From CAYRLW01 sp964425215 (GTDB lineage: Bacteria; Spirochaetota; Spirochaetia; Treponematales; Breznakiellaceae): a stretch of DNA of 46,191 nucleotides. Shown here one piece after another: positions 8,437 through 17,100 of the stretch. The stretch lies in the NCBI GenBank assembly GCA_964425215.1, contig CAYRLW010000026.1, forward strand, positions 1 to 46,191, in the 5' to 3' direction. The position numbers and the translations under genes are program-made. The first letter of the stretch is position 1; every line of letters begins with the position of its first letter. Under the pieces are notes generated by a model. It saw nothing but the letters and a program-made list of their open reading frames with translations, made no database searches and had not been told where the DNA came from.

Positions 8437-9210
8437 TCAGTCCTTCCAGGGGAAAATAAAGCTTTTAAAGGATCGGGTTCCCGTTTTTTCCTGCTCTTCC
8501 ACCAAAAGCTCGTCCCAGGGAATACGCCGACGGTTGGCGTTGGGGTGGGCTTCCAGCCAGTCGTACTTCATCAACCGAAGACGGAACGCCTCGTCCAAAA
8601 AGAGGAGGATCCCCGCGGGTCCCGGCGCCAAAAGGGCCAGGAAAAATGAAATGATCAGAATGATCAGGTTATGGAAGGCCGCGAAGATAGCCAATCCTGG
8701 GTTGTCAAAAAAAACGATAAAGCTCTTTTTTATCACCTTTCGAAGATCCGTATCCAGCCGAGCGCGGATGGGCAGGTAGAATTGAAGGGCTAAAAAAACG
8801 ATCACCAGGCTCCAAAAGACCACCGCCGCAGCCAGAACCCCGATCATGGAGTTCATGCTCAGATAAAAGGGCAGGGCCGCGTAGGCGAAAAGGGTGAGCA
8901 GAACAAAGAAAAGACCCAACACAAGGCCGGCGGGCCAAGCGGCGCGGAGGTTGTTTAAAAAATCGGAAAAACCAAAGCTTCCGTAATCGGAAATAGCCTT
9001 TATCGAAAGCGCCGCGGCGGACAAATAGACAAAACACCAGAGGATCCCCACCAGGAGTATCGAAAATCCTACGATCGGGGAGGACTTAAAAAGGGTGGGA
9101 CCTAGAATAGGGACGGCCACGGAGAGGATGAACCCCAGGTTGACCAGGGCTATCCGGAAAAGGTTATCCCACAGGTCAAAAAAGGTCTTTTTTATCAAGA
9201 ATCCTATCAT
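8437..9210 (-). CDS. Unassigned polytopic membrane protein
   Basis: I do not recognise a family. The 257-residue product has an amphipathic N-terminus (MIGFLIKKTFFDLWDNLFRI) and about six hydrophobic segments, the most obvious being FILSVAVPILGPTLF, GFSILLVGILWCFVYLSAAA, GLVLGLFFVLLTLFAYAALP, IGVLAAAVVFWSLVIVFLAL and LIILIISFFLALLAPGP. The tail is cytoplasmic-like and charged (MKYDWLEAHPNANRRRIPWD). The overall plan recalls YesL/DUF624-type proteins, but I would not assign that. No Shine-Dalgarno is present; the ATG is 6 nt from a TATAGT box. It is divergent from the rfu operon, with overlapping promoters. Confidence 0.75.
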   Translation of the reverse strand: MIGFLIKKTFFDLWDNLFRIALVNLGFILSVAVPILGPTLFKSSPIVGFSILLVGILWCFVYLSAAALSIKAISDYGSFGFSDFLNNLRAAWPAGLVLGLFFVLLTLFAYAALPFYLSMNSMIGVLAAAVVFWSLVIVFLALQFYLPIRARLDTDLRKVIKKSFIVFFDNPGLAIFAAFHNLIILIISFFLALLAPGPAGILLFLDEAFRLRLMKYDWLEAHPNANRRRIPWDELLVEEQEKTGTRSFKSFIFPWKD

Positions 9211-9216
9211 GGAACT

Positions 9217-9245
9217 ACTATACGGTTTTTTGAGCCCTTGACCAA
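9217..9245 (-). promoter_or_regulatory. Promoter of the 8437-9210 membrane protein, leaderless type
   Basis: On the minus strand, TTGGTC (9245-9240), 17 nt and TATAGT (9222-9217) end exactly 6 nt before the ATG at 9210. The expected transcription start is the A of the start codon. The -35 overlaps the -35 of the divergent rfu promoter. Confidence 0.65.
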
Positions 9246-9266
9246 GGGGGGGACTTGGGTTATCTT
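9238..9266 (+). promoter_or_regulatory. Promoter of the rfu operon
   Basis: TTGACC (9238-9243), spacer 17 and TATCTT (9261-9266) predict a start near 9273, immediately before the P1 helix of the FMN riboswitch. The -35 lies in the palindrome-like TTGACCAA shared with the divergent promoter. Confidence 0.65.
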
Positions 9267-9273
9267 TTTATAA

Positions 9274-9439
9274 GATTTTCAGGGTTGGGTGAACGCGATG
9301 TATACCAAGGGACCTTCTAGAGGACCGTGGTACCTTAGCGCGATTCCCTACCGGCGGTTAAAGCCCGCGACTCCGCCCTTGGGTGGATTGAACCGGTGAG
9401 ATTCCGGTGCCGACGGTACAGTCCGGATGGAAGAAAATC
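9274..9439 (+). ncRNA. FMN riboswitch (RFN element)
   Basis: The RFN core is readable in order: P1 arm GATTTTC (9274-9280) pairing with GAAAATC (9433-9439), GGGTGAA, ATTCCCTACCGGCGGT, AAGCCCGCGA, GGTGAGATTCCGGTGCCGAC and AGTCCGGATGGAAG. These match the conserved strings of FMN aptamers. It lies between a promoter and an intrinsic terminator ahead of a riboflavin-type ABC operon, so FMN binding should stop transcription. It is odd in having about 49 nt (9294-9342), itself foldable with CGCG at both ends, inserted into the hairpin loop that normally reads about UGAAAUU. Confidence 0.93.
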
Positions 9440-9500
9440 GAGCACCTGGGGGTCTTCCGATCGGGATTTCCCAGAGCCCGTATCTCCTCGTAAAGCCAAG

Positions 9501-9530
9501 CCCTGGATAACAGTTCCGGGGTTTTTTTAT
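9501..9530 (+). terminator. Riboswitch expression-platform terminator
   Basis: CCCTGGA (9501-9507) pairs with TCCGGGG (9515-9521) around a 7-nt loop, followed by seven T residues (9522-9528): an intrinsic terminator about 60 nt after the aptamer. A second stem, TTCCGGG (9514-9520) with CCCGGAA (9532-9538), shares the 3' arm. Confidence 0.85.
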
Positions 9531-9560
9531 TCCCGGAATAGTATCCTATTGGAGGTTCCT

Positions 9561-10658
9561 ATGAAGGGAATTCAGAAAACAAACAAAAAATCCTCAGTCT
9601 CCCTGGTCCTGCTCGTCGCCGCGTCCCTATGTTTTCCCCACGCTACCGCGCTCTTTGCCGGGGGGCAAAGCGAAGCGGGGACAATGAAAAACACCGGGGC
9701 GGGCAAGGAATCGGCAAAAAGCGTATCCATCGCCGTATTTGTCCCCGGGGTCGTTTCGGGCAGTCCGATCTACGAAATGCTCGTGGCGGGGGTAAAGAAG
9801 GCGGCGGAGGAAAAACCCTCCGTACAGGTCAAGGTGGTGGAGGGGGGCTTTAACCAGGCGGACTGGGAGTCCAAGGTAACCTCCCTGGCGGCGGGGGGCA
9901 ATTACGACCTCATCGTATCCTCCAATCCGGCTCTGCCGGCCATCTGCGATGCGGTTTCTAAGGAATTCCCAAAACAGAAGTTTCTGCTACTGGATGGGGA
10001 ACTTTCGGGGAATAAGCAGATCTATACGCTCCGGTACAACCAGCAGGAACAGGGGTATATGGCCGGCTATATAGCCGCTTTGGTTTCTAAGGACGCGATA
10101 AGCGGAGGCCCTTCCTATAAAATCGGATTGATCGCGGGGCAGGAGTATCCGGCCATGAACGACGTCATCCTGAGCGCGTATAAGGCCGGAGCCCAGGCGG
10201 TGGATCCCCAGTTTCAGGTCGATTTTCGGGTGGTGGGAAACTGGTACGACGCCGCTCGGGGTGCCGAGTTGGCCTCCTCGATGATCCACGACGGGGTTCG
10301 GGTTATCCTAGCCATTTCCGGCGGGGCGAACCAGGGGATAGTGCAGGCCGCTTCCGAAGCGGGGGCCAAGGTGGTCTGGTTTGACGTGAACGGTTACGCC
10401 GTAAAGCCCGGTACGGTGGTGGGCAGTTCCATCCTTAAGCAGGATTTGGCGGCCTACGAGCAGGTAAAGCGCTTTCTGAACGGTACCCTGCCCTTTGGCC
10501 AGGCCGATTTGGTAGGGGTGGCCCAGGGGTACGTGGACTTTGTTCAGGATGATCCTAACTATACCTCCGCGGTTCCCGAAGCCCTGCGAAAACAACAGGC
10601 TACCCTGGTGGCTCGCTTAAAAAGCGGCCAACTCCGTTTGGACCATCCTGCTAAATAA
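9561..10658 (+). CDS. rfuA: Riboflavin ABC transporter, BMP-type substrate-binding protein
   Basis: A 365-residue exported binding protein of the BMP/PnrA (Bmp, Med) family. A signal peptide (SSVSLVLLVAASLCFPHATA) ends before FAGGQSEA, a treponeme-like junction. A cysteine is present but its lipobox (AASLC) is poor, so lipidation is uncertain. The mature part shows BMP features: VSIAVFVPGVVSGSPIYEM, YDLIVSSNPALPAI, QQEQGYMAGYIAALV and DGVRVILAISGGANQGIV. The FMN riboswitch and following ATPase and permeases match RfuABCD, the riboflavin importer described in Treponema pallidum. GGAGG precedes the ATG at 9561; an upstream in-frame extension runs through the riboswitch and is rejected. Confidence 0.88.
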   Translation: MKGIQKTNKKSSVSLVLLVAASLCFPHATALFAGGQSEAGTMKNTGAGKESAKSVSIAVFVPGVVSGSPIYEMLVAGVKKAAEEKPSVQVKVVEGGFNQADWESKVTSLAAGGNYDLIVSSNPALPAICDAVSKEFPKQKFLLLDGELSGNKQIYTLRYNQQEQGYMAGYIAALVSKDAISGGPSYKIGLIAGQEYPAMNDVILSAYKAGAQAVDPQFQVDFRVVGNWYDAARGAELASSMIHDGVRVILAISGGANQGIVQAASEAGAKVVWFDVNGYAVKPGTVVGSSILKQDLAAYEQVKRFLNGTLPFGQADLVGVAQGYVDFVQDDPNYTSAVPEALRKQQATLVARLKSGQLRLDHPAK

Positions 10659-10672
10659 GCCGATCCCCAGTC

Positions 10673-12289
10673 ATGATCCGCCTGGAGGGTATTCGCAAAT
10701 ATTTTCCCACCAACGGAGTGGAAGCCCTTTCGGGGGTCGATTTTGACCTGATCCCCGGGGAAATCCACGCCCTGGTGGGGGAGAACGGGGCTGGAAAATC
10801 GACCCTACTGCACATCCTTTCGGGGCAGGTGGAACCCAGCGGCGGGAAAATATTGATCGATGGGGTGGAACAGCGTTTTCATGCTCCCTTGGACGCCCTG
10901 ACGCTGGGGATAGGCATCGTTCGCCAGCATCCCCGGTTTGTCCCCGGTTTTTCCTTTTGGGAAGACTGTATTTTGGGAGCGGAAGGGGAAAACCGTATCC
11001 TTATACGTCGCCGATCGGCCCGGCATCGGGTCCAAGAATTGGCGGAACGGTGGGGCTTTTCTGTGGACGTGGACCGTCCGACGGAGAAAATGACCATCAG
11101 TGCCCGTCAAATTGGGTCTGTTCTTTCCCTGTTGCTCCGGGGCGTTCGGTATATTCTTTTAGACGAACCCACGGCGGTACTGAATCCTGGGGAGACGGAA
11201 CGACTGTTTGATCTTTTGCGGACCCTCCGATCGGAGGGTCATGGTATTGTATTAATTTCCCACAAACTTCAGGAAACCCTATCGGTGGCCGATAGGCTGA
11301 CGGTACTCCGCCACGGGGCGAGCGTGGCTACCCTTCCGGCTTCCCTTTGCGATGTGGAAAATTTGGGTTCCCTGATGTTCGGAGCTTCCCCCAAGTCGAC
11401 GGAGCGGGAAGGCGTCCCTGTTTCCGCGCCGGCCAAAGGTCCTGGGAGTCCGGACCCCAATTCCATGGATGAAACTCCGGGACGTAAAACGATTCTTCGG
11501 GTGCGGGGCCTCCAGGTCCACGTGGAAGGACGGCCCTTTATCCGGTCCGTAGACCTGGAGGTTCCCCAGGGACGAATAGTCGGTGTGGCGGGGATACGGG
11601 ATAGCGGTCTAGAAACCCTGGAGTTGGCGATAGCGGGTCTTTTACCCTTCCAGGGGGGGACGGTGGAATTACAGGGAAAGCCCCTTATGCCGGGGGACCC
11701 CTACCGGTTCCGGGAACTGGGGGGGGTGTACATCAGCGCCGACCGTTTGGGTACCGCCATGGCCCCCCGCTTGTCCCTTTGGGACAGCATCGTCGTTCAC
11801 GCCCACCGGCGGGCCCTCCGGGGTGTGGGGGGCCGCTTTGGACTTCTGGACCGATTATATTTGGACCAATGGGTGTCCATGGTTTTGGAACACGCGGAAA
11901 TTTCCGCGGCCCCCCAGCAAACCGCCGAATCACTTTCTGGGGGTATGGCCCAGCGGATAATTTTGGCCCGGGAGTTTGCCGAACGGGGACGCCTTATGGT
12001 AATGGCCGAACCGGGGTGGGGGCTGGATGCGGCGGGGCGGCGTCTTTTAGCCCAAAGACTCCGGACCTATGTCAATTCCGGCGGATCGGTGTTACTCTTT
12101 TCCACCGATGTGGATGAACTAATTTCGGTCGCCCATGAGGTAATCGTGTTGAGGGATGGAAGAATCGAGGGCCGGTATTCCATGGTCTCCGATGGGGCTT
12201 CGGAGGAACGGAATCGCTCTCTTATTGGGGAAGCGATGATCGGATCGGATCAAATTGGAGCGTATTGCGATGATCCTTCAAAAACCTAG
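10673..12289 (+). CDS. rfuB: Riboflavin ABC transporter, double ATPase subunit
   Basis: A 538-residue protein with two fused nucleotide-binding domains, as usual for RbsA/BMP-type importers. Domain 1 has Walker A GENGAGKST near residue 36 and Walker B YILLDEPTAVLNP, but its signature is degenerate (MTISARQIGS in place of LSxGQ). Domain 2 has a degraded Walker A (GIRDSGLETL, lacking GK[ST]) but a good signature, SLSGGMAQRI. Its Walker B reads LMVMAEPGWGLD. One composite ATP site is therefore probably weak or inactive, a common trait in this group. It begins 14 nt after rfuA and overlaps rfuC. Confidence 0.88.
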   Translation: MIRLEGIRKYFPTNGVEALSGVDFDLIPGEIHALVGENGAGKSTLLHILSGQVEPSGGKILIDGVEQRFHAPLDALTLGIGIVRQHPRFVPGFSFWEDCILGAEGENRILIRRRSARHRVQELAERWGFSVDVDRPTEKMTISARQIGSVLSLLLRGVRYILLDEPTAVLNPGETERLFDLLRTLRSEGHGIVLISHKLQETLSVADRLTVLRHGASVATLPASLCDVENLGSLMFGASPKSTEREGVPVSAPAKGPGSPDPNSMDETPGRKTILRVRGLQVHVEGRPFIRSVDLEVPQGRIVGVAGIRDSGLETLELAIAGLLPFQGGTVELQGKPLMPGDPYRFRELGGVYISADRLGTAMAPRLSLWDSIVVHAHRRALRGVGGRFGLLDRLYLDQWVSMVLEHAEISAAPQQTAESLSGGMAQRIILAREFAERGRLMVMAEPGWGLDAAGRRLLAQRLRTYVNSGGSVLLFSTDVDELISVAHEVIVLRDGRIEGRYSMVSDGASEERNRSLIGEAMIGSDQIGAYCDDPSKT

Positions 12290-13328
12290 GGGGACTGGAA
12301 AACCGCGCCCTATTCCCCACGGAAGAAGGGCGGCCTTTGGGTCCTTTGTCGCGATCGGTTCGGCGCTTGTTCTTACGGTCCTCCTCATCCTCCTCAGCGC
12401 CCCCGAACGGGGTAAAGCGCTGGTATCCTTTTTTATCACCCCCTGGTCGTCCCCCTGGTTCCTCGGCAACACGCTGGATTATTCGGTTCTCCTGTTAACC
12501 GCCGCTCTAGGGGTGTCCTTCGCCTTTAAGGGGGGTACCTTTAATTTGGGAGGGGACGGGCAAATTTACCTGGGGGGACTAGTTTCGGCGGTGATTCTGC
12601 TATCCAACAAAAGGACCACGGGTCCCGAACTGTTGGTGGTCGCGGGCCTGGGAGCCCTGGGGGTGGGGGCCCTTATGGGGGGCCTTTCGGGCTTTTTAAA
12701 GCGCTTTTTCGCGGCGGATGAACTGATTACCAGCTTTCTCCTATCCGCCAGTCTTACGCCGGTGGCGGATTACCTTATCTCGGGTCCCCTGCGGGACCCC
12801 TCTAGCAGTCTTTTAGCCACCCCGAGGCTCCCGGAGACCGCAAGGATCCTGCGGATTCTTCCTCCTTCCACCCTCAACGCTTCCCTCTTTTTTGCCCTCG
12901 CGTTAGCCTTTGCGTTACGGATATTTTTCTCCAGAACCGCCGTGGGCTACCGTTTTCGGGTCGCCGGCGCCAGCCCCGCTTTTGCCCTTTACGGAGGGTT
13001 CCCTCCCCAACGGTACTGGGTCAGCGCTATGGCCGTTTCCGGGGCCATCCACGGCTTAACGGGCTTTTTTGCTGTGGCGGGAACCTACGGCGTGTGCCAC
13101 CGGTCCTTTTCGGGGGGCCTTGGCTGGAGCGCCATCGCCGTAGCCCTGATTGGCCGGAATAACCCCCTGGCAATTATCCCCGCGGCTTTGGTGTACGGTT
13201 GGCTTAAGGCGGGCTCCGACGCGGCGGTTTTGTCGGTAGGTTTAGACTTTGATACCTCCGCGTTTATCCAGGCCACCGTGCTGATTCTGGCCACGGTCCG
13301 GCATTTTCGTTTAAGGAGCACCCCATGA
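12270..13328 (+). CDS. rfuC: Riboflavin ABC transporter permease 1
   Basis: A 352-residue permease of the BPD_transp_2 type (COG4603-like). After a basic N-terminus come about eight to ten membrane segments. The family-typical GVSFAFKGGTFNLGGDGQIY lies near residue 80; 'FN[IL]G..GQ' is diagnostic for this permease class. GGAG lies 9 nt before the ATG at 12270, which I prefer to a TTG 15 nt upstream. It overlaps rfuB by 20 nt and rfuD by 4 nt (ATGA). Confidence 0.87.
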   Translation: MILQKPRGTGKPRPIPHGRRAAFGSFVAIGSALVLTVLLILLSAPERGKALVSFFITPWSSPWFLGNTLDYSVLLLTAALGVSFAFKGGTFNLGGDGQIYLGGLVSAVILLSNKRTTGPELLVVAGLGALGVGALMGGLSGFLKRFFAADELITSFLLSASLTPVADYLISGPLRDPSSSLLATPRLPETARILRILPPSTLNASLFFALALAFALRIFFSRTAVGYRFRVAGASPAFALYGGFPPQRYWVSAMAVSGAIHGLTGFFAVAGTYGVCHRSFSGGLGWSAIAVALIGRNNPLAIIPAALVYGWLKAGSDAAVLSVGLDFDTSAFIQATVLILATVRHFRLRSTP

Positions 13329-14185
13329 TAGAGGGAATTTTAGCCACCGCCGCTCCCCTCATCCTGGCTTCCCTGGGGGCTCTTCTGACCGAATTGACGG
13401 GAACCCTTGGTGTTTTTATAGAAGGTTTTATGATTCTGGGGTCCTTTTTCTCTTGGGTCGCTACGGGCACCACCGGCTCGGTCGCCCTGGGGCTCCTGTA
13501 CGGAGCCCTGATAGGAACCCTGGTCGGGTGGAGTCTGGCTCGTTTCGTGCGCCTTACCGAAGCAAACCCCTTTATCGCGGGCCTAGCCCTCAATGTAGCG
13601 GCCCTCGGTACGGTGGACACCCTATCTTCCCTCTGGTACGGAACCAAGGGGGTTGTACGGATCGATTCTATTCCCACGGTGGATTCCAAGGTCTTTGTCG
13701 GGATCGCCCTGGGGGTGCTTCTGTTGGAAGCCCTGATCGTCAACCGTACCCCCCTGGGCTTACGGCTTCGTGCGGTGGGGGCCGCTCCAGAGGCAGCCTT
13801 TGAACGGGGGATCCGTACCCCACGGTACCGGGAACTTTCGTGGGCCGCCGCCGCTTTGCTGGCCTCTTTGGCGGGGGCCGCGTTAAGTTTCCGGGTGGGG
13901 GCTTACGCGCCGGGGGGTGTCGCGGGCCGGGGGTGGATAGCCCTAGCGGCGGTGTACCTGGGGTTTCGGCGGGTTTGGGGGGTGGCTTTAGCGGCTCTCC
14001 TGTTTGCTTTGGTCGAAAGGATAGGTTCCCTCGTGCAGGGCAGTTCGGGACTCCCCGCTACCCTCCTGTTGGGTCTCCCTTCCGCGTTGGCCCTGTTGCT
14101 CTTTTCCCTTTCTTCGGCCCTCCGATTTAGGGTTTGGAAGTTCCCCCGCTCATCCCGGGACCCAAAAAAGCCGATAGACAAATAA
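13325..14185 (+). CDS. rfuD: Riboflavin ABC transporter permease 2
   Basis: A 286-residue permease, partner of RfuC (COG1079-like). It is highly hydrophobic with about eight segments. The opening (ILATAAPLILASLGALLTEL) and TLGVFIEGFMILGSFFSW correspond to the usual 'TG..NIG.EG.M..GAF' region, followed by ANPFIAGLALNVAALG and a Gly-rich AGRGWIALAAVYLGF. Together with RfuC it should form the membrane channel. Its stop codon overlaps the start of the downstream kinase/cyclase gene (TAATG). Confidence 0.86.
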   Translation: MIEGILATAAPLILASLGALLTELTGTLGVFIEGFMILGSFFSWVATGTTGSVALGLLYGALIGTLVGWSLARFVRLTEANPFIAGLALNVAALGTVDTLSSLWYGTKGVVRIDSIPTVDSKVFVGIALGVLLLEALIVNRTPLGLRLRAVGAAPEAAFERGIRTPRYRELSWAAAALLASLAGAALSFRVGAYAPGGVAGRGWIALAAVYLGFRRVWGVALAALLFALVERIGSLVQGSSGLPATLLLGLPSALALLLFSLSSALRFRVWKFPRSSRDPKKPIDK

Positions 14186-17100
14186 TGGATTCCTTGGAAC
14201 AGCTAAACGGTTCGAACGCCCTGATGGTTTTTTGCGCCGGGGGCCTTACTTTAGCCTTTTTTCTCTGGCTTTTAAAAAAAGCGACCCCCAATTATAGGGG
14301 TCAAATTCGCTGGGCCTTGGGAAACGTTTCCATAACCCTGGGGCTTCTGCTCCAGGGCCTACCGGGTTTGCCGGTAGAACGGATCCCCTGGATCCAGGAT
14401 CTATTGGCTAACGGGCTCCTCGTTCTGGGGGTTTCTTTTATCGGCAACGGGACCTGGCAATTTTTAGATAAACCCAAAAAGTATAGCCCTTGGGCCTACC
14501 TGCCCCCGGTAGCCCTGGTACCGTTTTTGTATTTTTTTATATTTATTAAGCCCTGCGAATCCTGTATAAGCGCCACGGTTTCATTTTTTTTGATGGTTCA
14601 ATTTATCAGCTCATCCATCGCTATCGCGTATCAATTTCCCTTTAAAAGAAAATTGGGCCTCTATTCGGTGTTAGGAGCCTATATCCCCCTTTCTGTTTTT
14701 TTCTTTCTCCGTCTATTTGTGATTTTTGACCCCGAAATAACCCTGTTTCCCCTTAATCCCGATTCATTTGTCCTGACCCTTATCAGCATGACCGTCGGGG
14801 GAACCCTGTGGACCCTGGGCTTTATCCTGTTAAGTACGTCCCGGTTGGGAGAAGAGCTGACCCTGAAGAATGTGGACGAAAAACGGCAAGAGTACGACCT
14901 GTTGGTTCGCACCATCATCGATTCCCTTCCACAAGCGTTGATTGTTAAAAATGTGGAGGGCCGCTATGTGCTTTGCAACGCCGCCTTCGCCAAAACTCTG
15001 GGAAAATCGATGGCCGACGTCATCGGAACCAACGATTTTGACCTTTATCCGGAAGATTTAGCCCTAAAGTACCGGGGGGATGATAAGAAGGTCCTGGAGG
15101 CCGGGGAGAGCCAGATCTATTTTGAAGAATACCCCAGCGAAGCGGGACGACTCTGGGTAGAAACCGTTAAAACGCCGGTTCGAGACCGGGATGGTCGGAT
15201 AACCGGTATTTTGGTCATGTTTCGGGATGTGACCGAGCGAATAGAAGCCCAAGAGGCCCTGCAAGAGAGCGAGCGTCGCTACCGCGAATTGAGCGAAGAA
15301 CTGGAGGCCCGGGTAGAAAAACGGACGGCAGAACTGGGGGAAGCGAAGAGGGATATGGATATCTTCTTTGAAGTTACCCTGGGGTACCTCTGTATTGTCG
15401 ATAGGGGCGGCCATTTCTTAAAAGTAAGCCCCTCCTGGACCGCCGATTTAGGATGGAAGGAATCGGACCTGGTGGGGGCACAGTTCCTCTCGTTCCTCCA
15501 CCCCGACGATAGAAAAAGGGCGGTAGACGCGGTTACATTTCTGCTATCGGGGGTTCAACTAAAGGATTTTCACCTGCGGTTTCGCCGGGCCGATGGGACG
15601 TGGGTTTGGTTTTCCCTGGGGGCCGTGGGAATTCCAGAAAGAAGGGTTATCATTATCGCCGCCTACGACATCACCATGCAGGTGGAAATCGAGGAGCGGC
15701 TTCGGAATGCCCGTCTGGAGGCCGAACGGGCCAGTCAGGCGAAGAGTCAGTTTATCGCCACCATGAGCCACGAACTGCGGACCCCCCTCAACGCGATTTT
15801 GGGGTACAGCGCCCTTTTGGAGCAGGTGGTACAAAGCGACAGGGGCAAGGGGTATCTTAAATCCATCGGAACTTCCGGCAGGGCTCTGCTAGCCATCATT
15901 AACGACATCCTGGACCTTACCCGGGCCGAATCGGGGCGGATAGAGCTGGTTCCTATGCCCTTTGAAATTCGCGGTCTTTTAAACGATTTGACGGATATTT
16001 TTAGGTTTAACGTGGAAGAGAAGGCCCTGGTTTTTAAGCTCCGGGTTACCGATAGGGTTCCGAAAACGGTCATGCTGGATCGGGACCGGCTTCGGCAGGT
16101 GCTGGTGAATTTGATCGGTAACGCCATCAAATTCACCGACGAAGGATCCGTTACCCTTTTTATAGACGCGGTTAACGATGAGCCGATTCCGTTGGTGGAA
16201 AATGAAAAGGCCTCCCGGAAAATTCGTCTAAAGATAGAAATCGTGGATACGGGAATTGGTATTACCGAAGAGTACCGGGCCCGTCTTTTTGACCCCTTTA
16301 GCCAGCAGGATCCCTCTATTTCCCGAAAATACGGCGGAACGGGGCTTGGCTTGGCCATCGCGAAACGGCTTTTAGACCTGATGGGGGCCCTTATCCGCTA
16401 CGACGCCCCCGCTGAGGGCGGAAGCCGCTTTAGGATTGAAATTCCCCAGGTAATCTCCGCTGGAAACGGAGAAGAAATAAGCAGTACGGTAGGGAATATC
16501 GAAGTTGCGGAAAATCCTCCCGTTCCTTCCGTGGATGGGGTTTCTCTTTCTCCAAGGGTTTTGTGGATAAAAAAGAGCCCTTCCATCGACGATACCCTGC
16601 TACCGTTTTTGCGGTCCAAGGGCATGGACCTGGTTACCAGGGACTATGCACCCCTTTCCGGGAAGACGCTGGATCGTATGGATCTGCTACTTCTCTCTAT
16701 CCGTTGGGACGATGAAGACGACCGGAACTACGCTAAACAAATAAACGATAGAATTCGTTCCGTGGATATCCCCGTTTTGTTTCTTATCGAGAATCCGGTA
16801 TGGGAACGGATCTCCGGTTATTTTGACGGGACCTCGTGGGATTTTATCCGATCCCCCGTGGAGCCGGAGGAGTTGTACGTCCGCATCCTTAACCTGATTC
16901 AAATACACCGGGCCCAGGCGGATTTGGAGCTTGTAAACCGTAAAATTTCGGAAGCGTCCCGTACCATAGAGGAGAAAAACTCCAACCTGGAAGTTTTGGT
17001 GAACCGCTTGGATCGGCTTTCCCTTACCGACGAGCTGACGGGGCTTTCGAACCGTCGCTGTATCTCCAACCGGATAAACATGGAGCTTGCCCGCTCTAAA

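Noticed and set aside
9396..9560. N-terminal extension of rfuA through the riboswitch
   Set aside because: The region is the conserved FMN aptamer and terminator; the ATG at 9561 has GGAGG and a signal peptide directly after it.
14900..15700. LOV-type flavin photosensor in the PAS domains of the rfu-linked kinase
   Set aside because: The GxNCRFLQ-type cysteine motif is absent from both PAS domains; direct flavin sensing is not supported by sequence.
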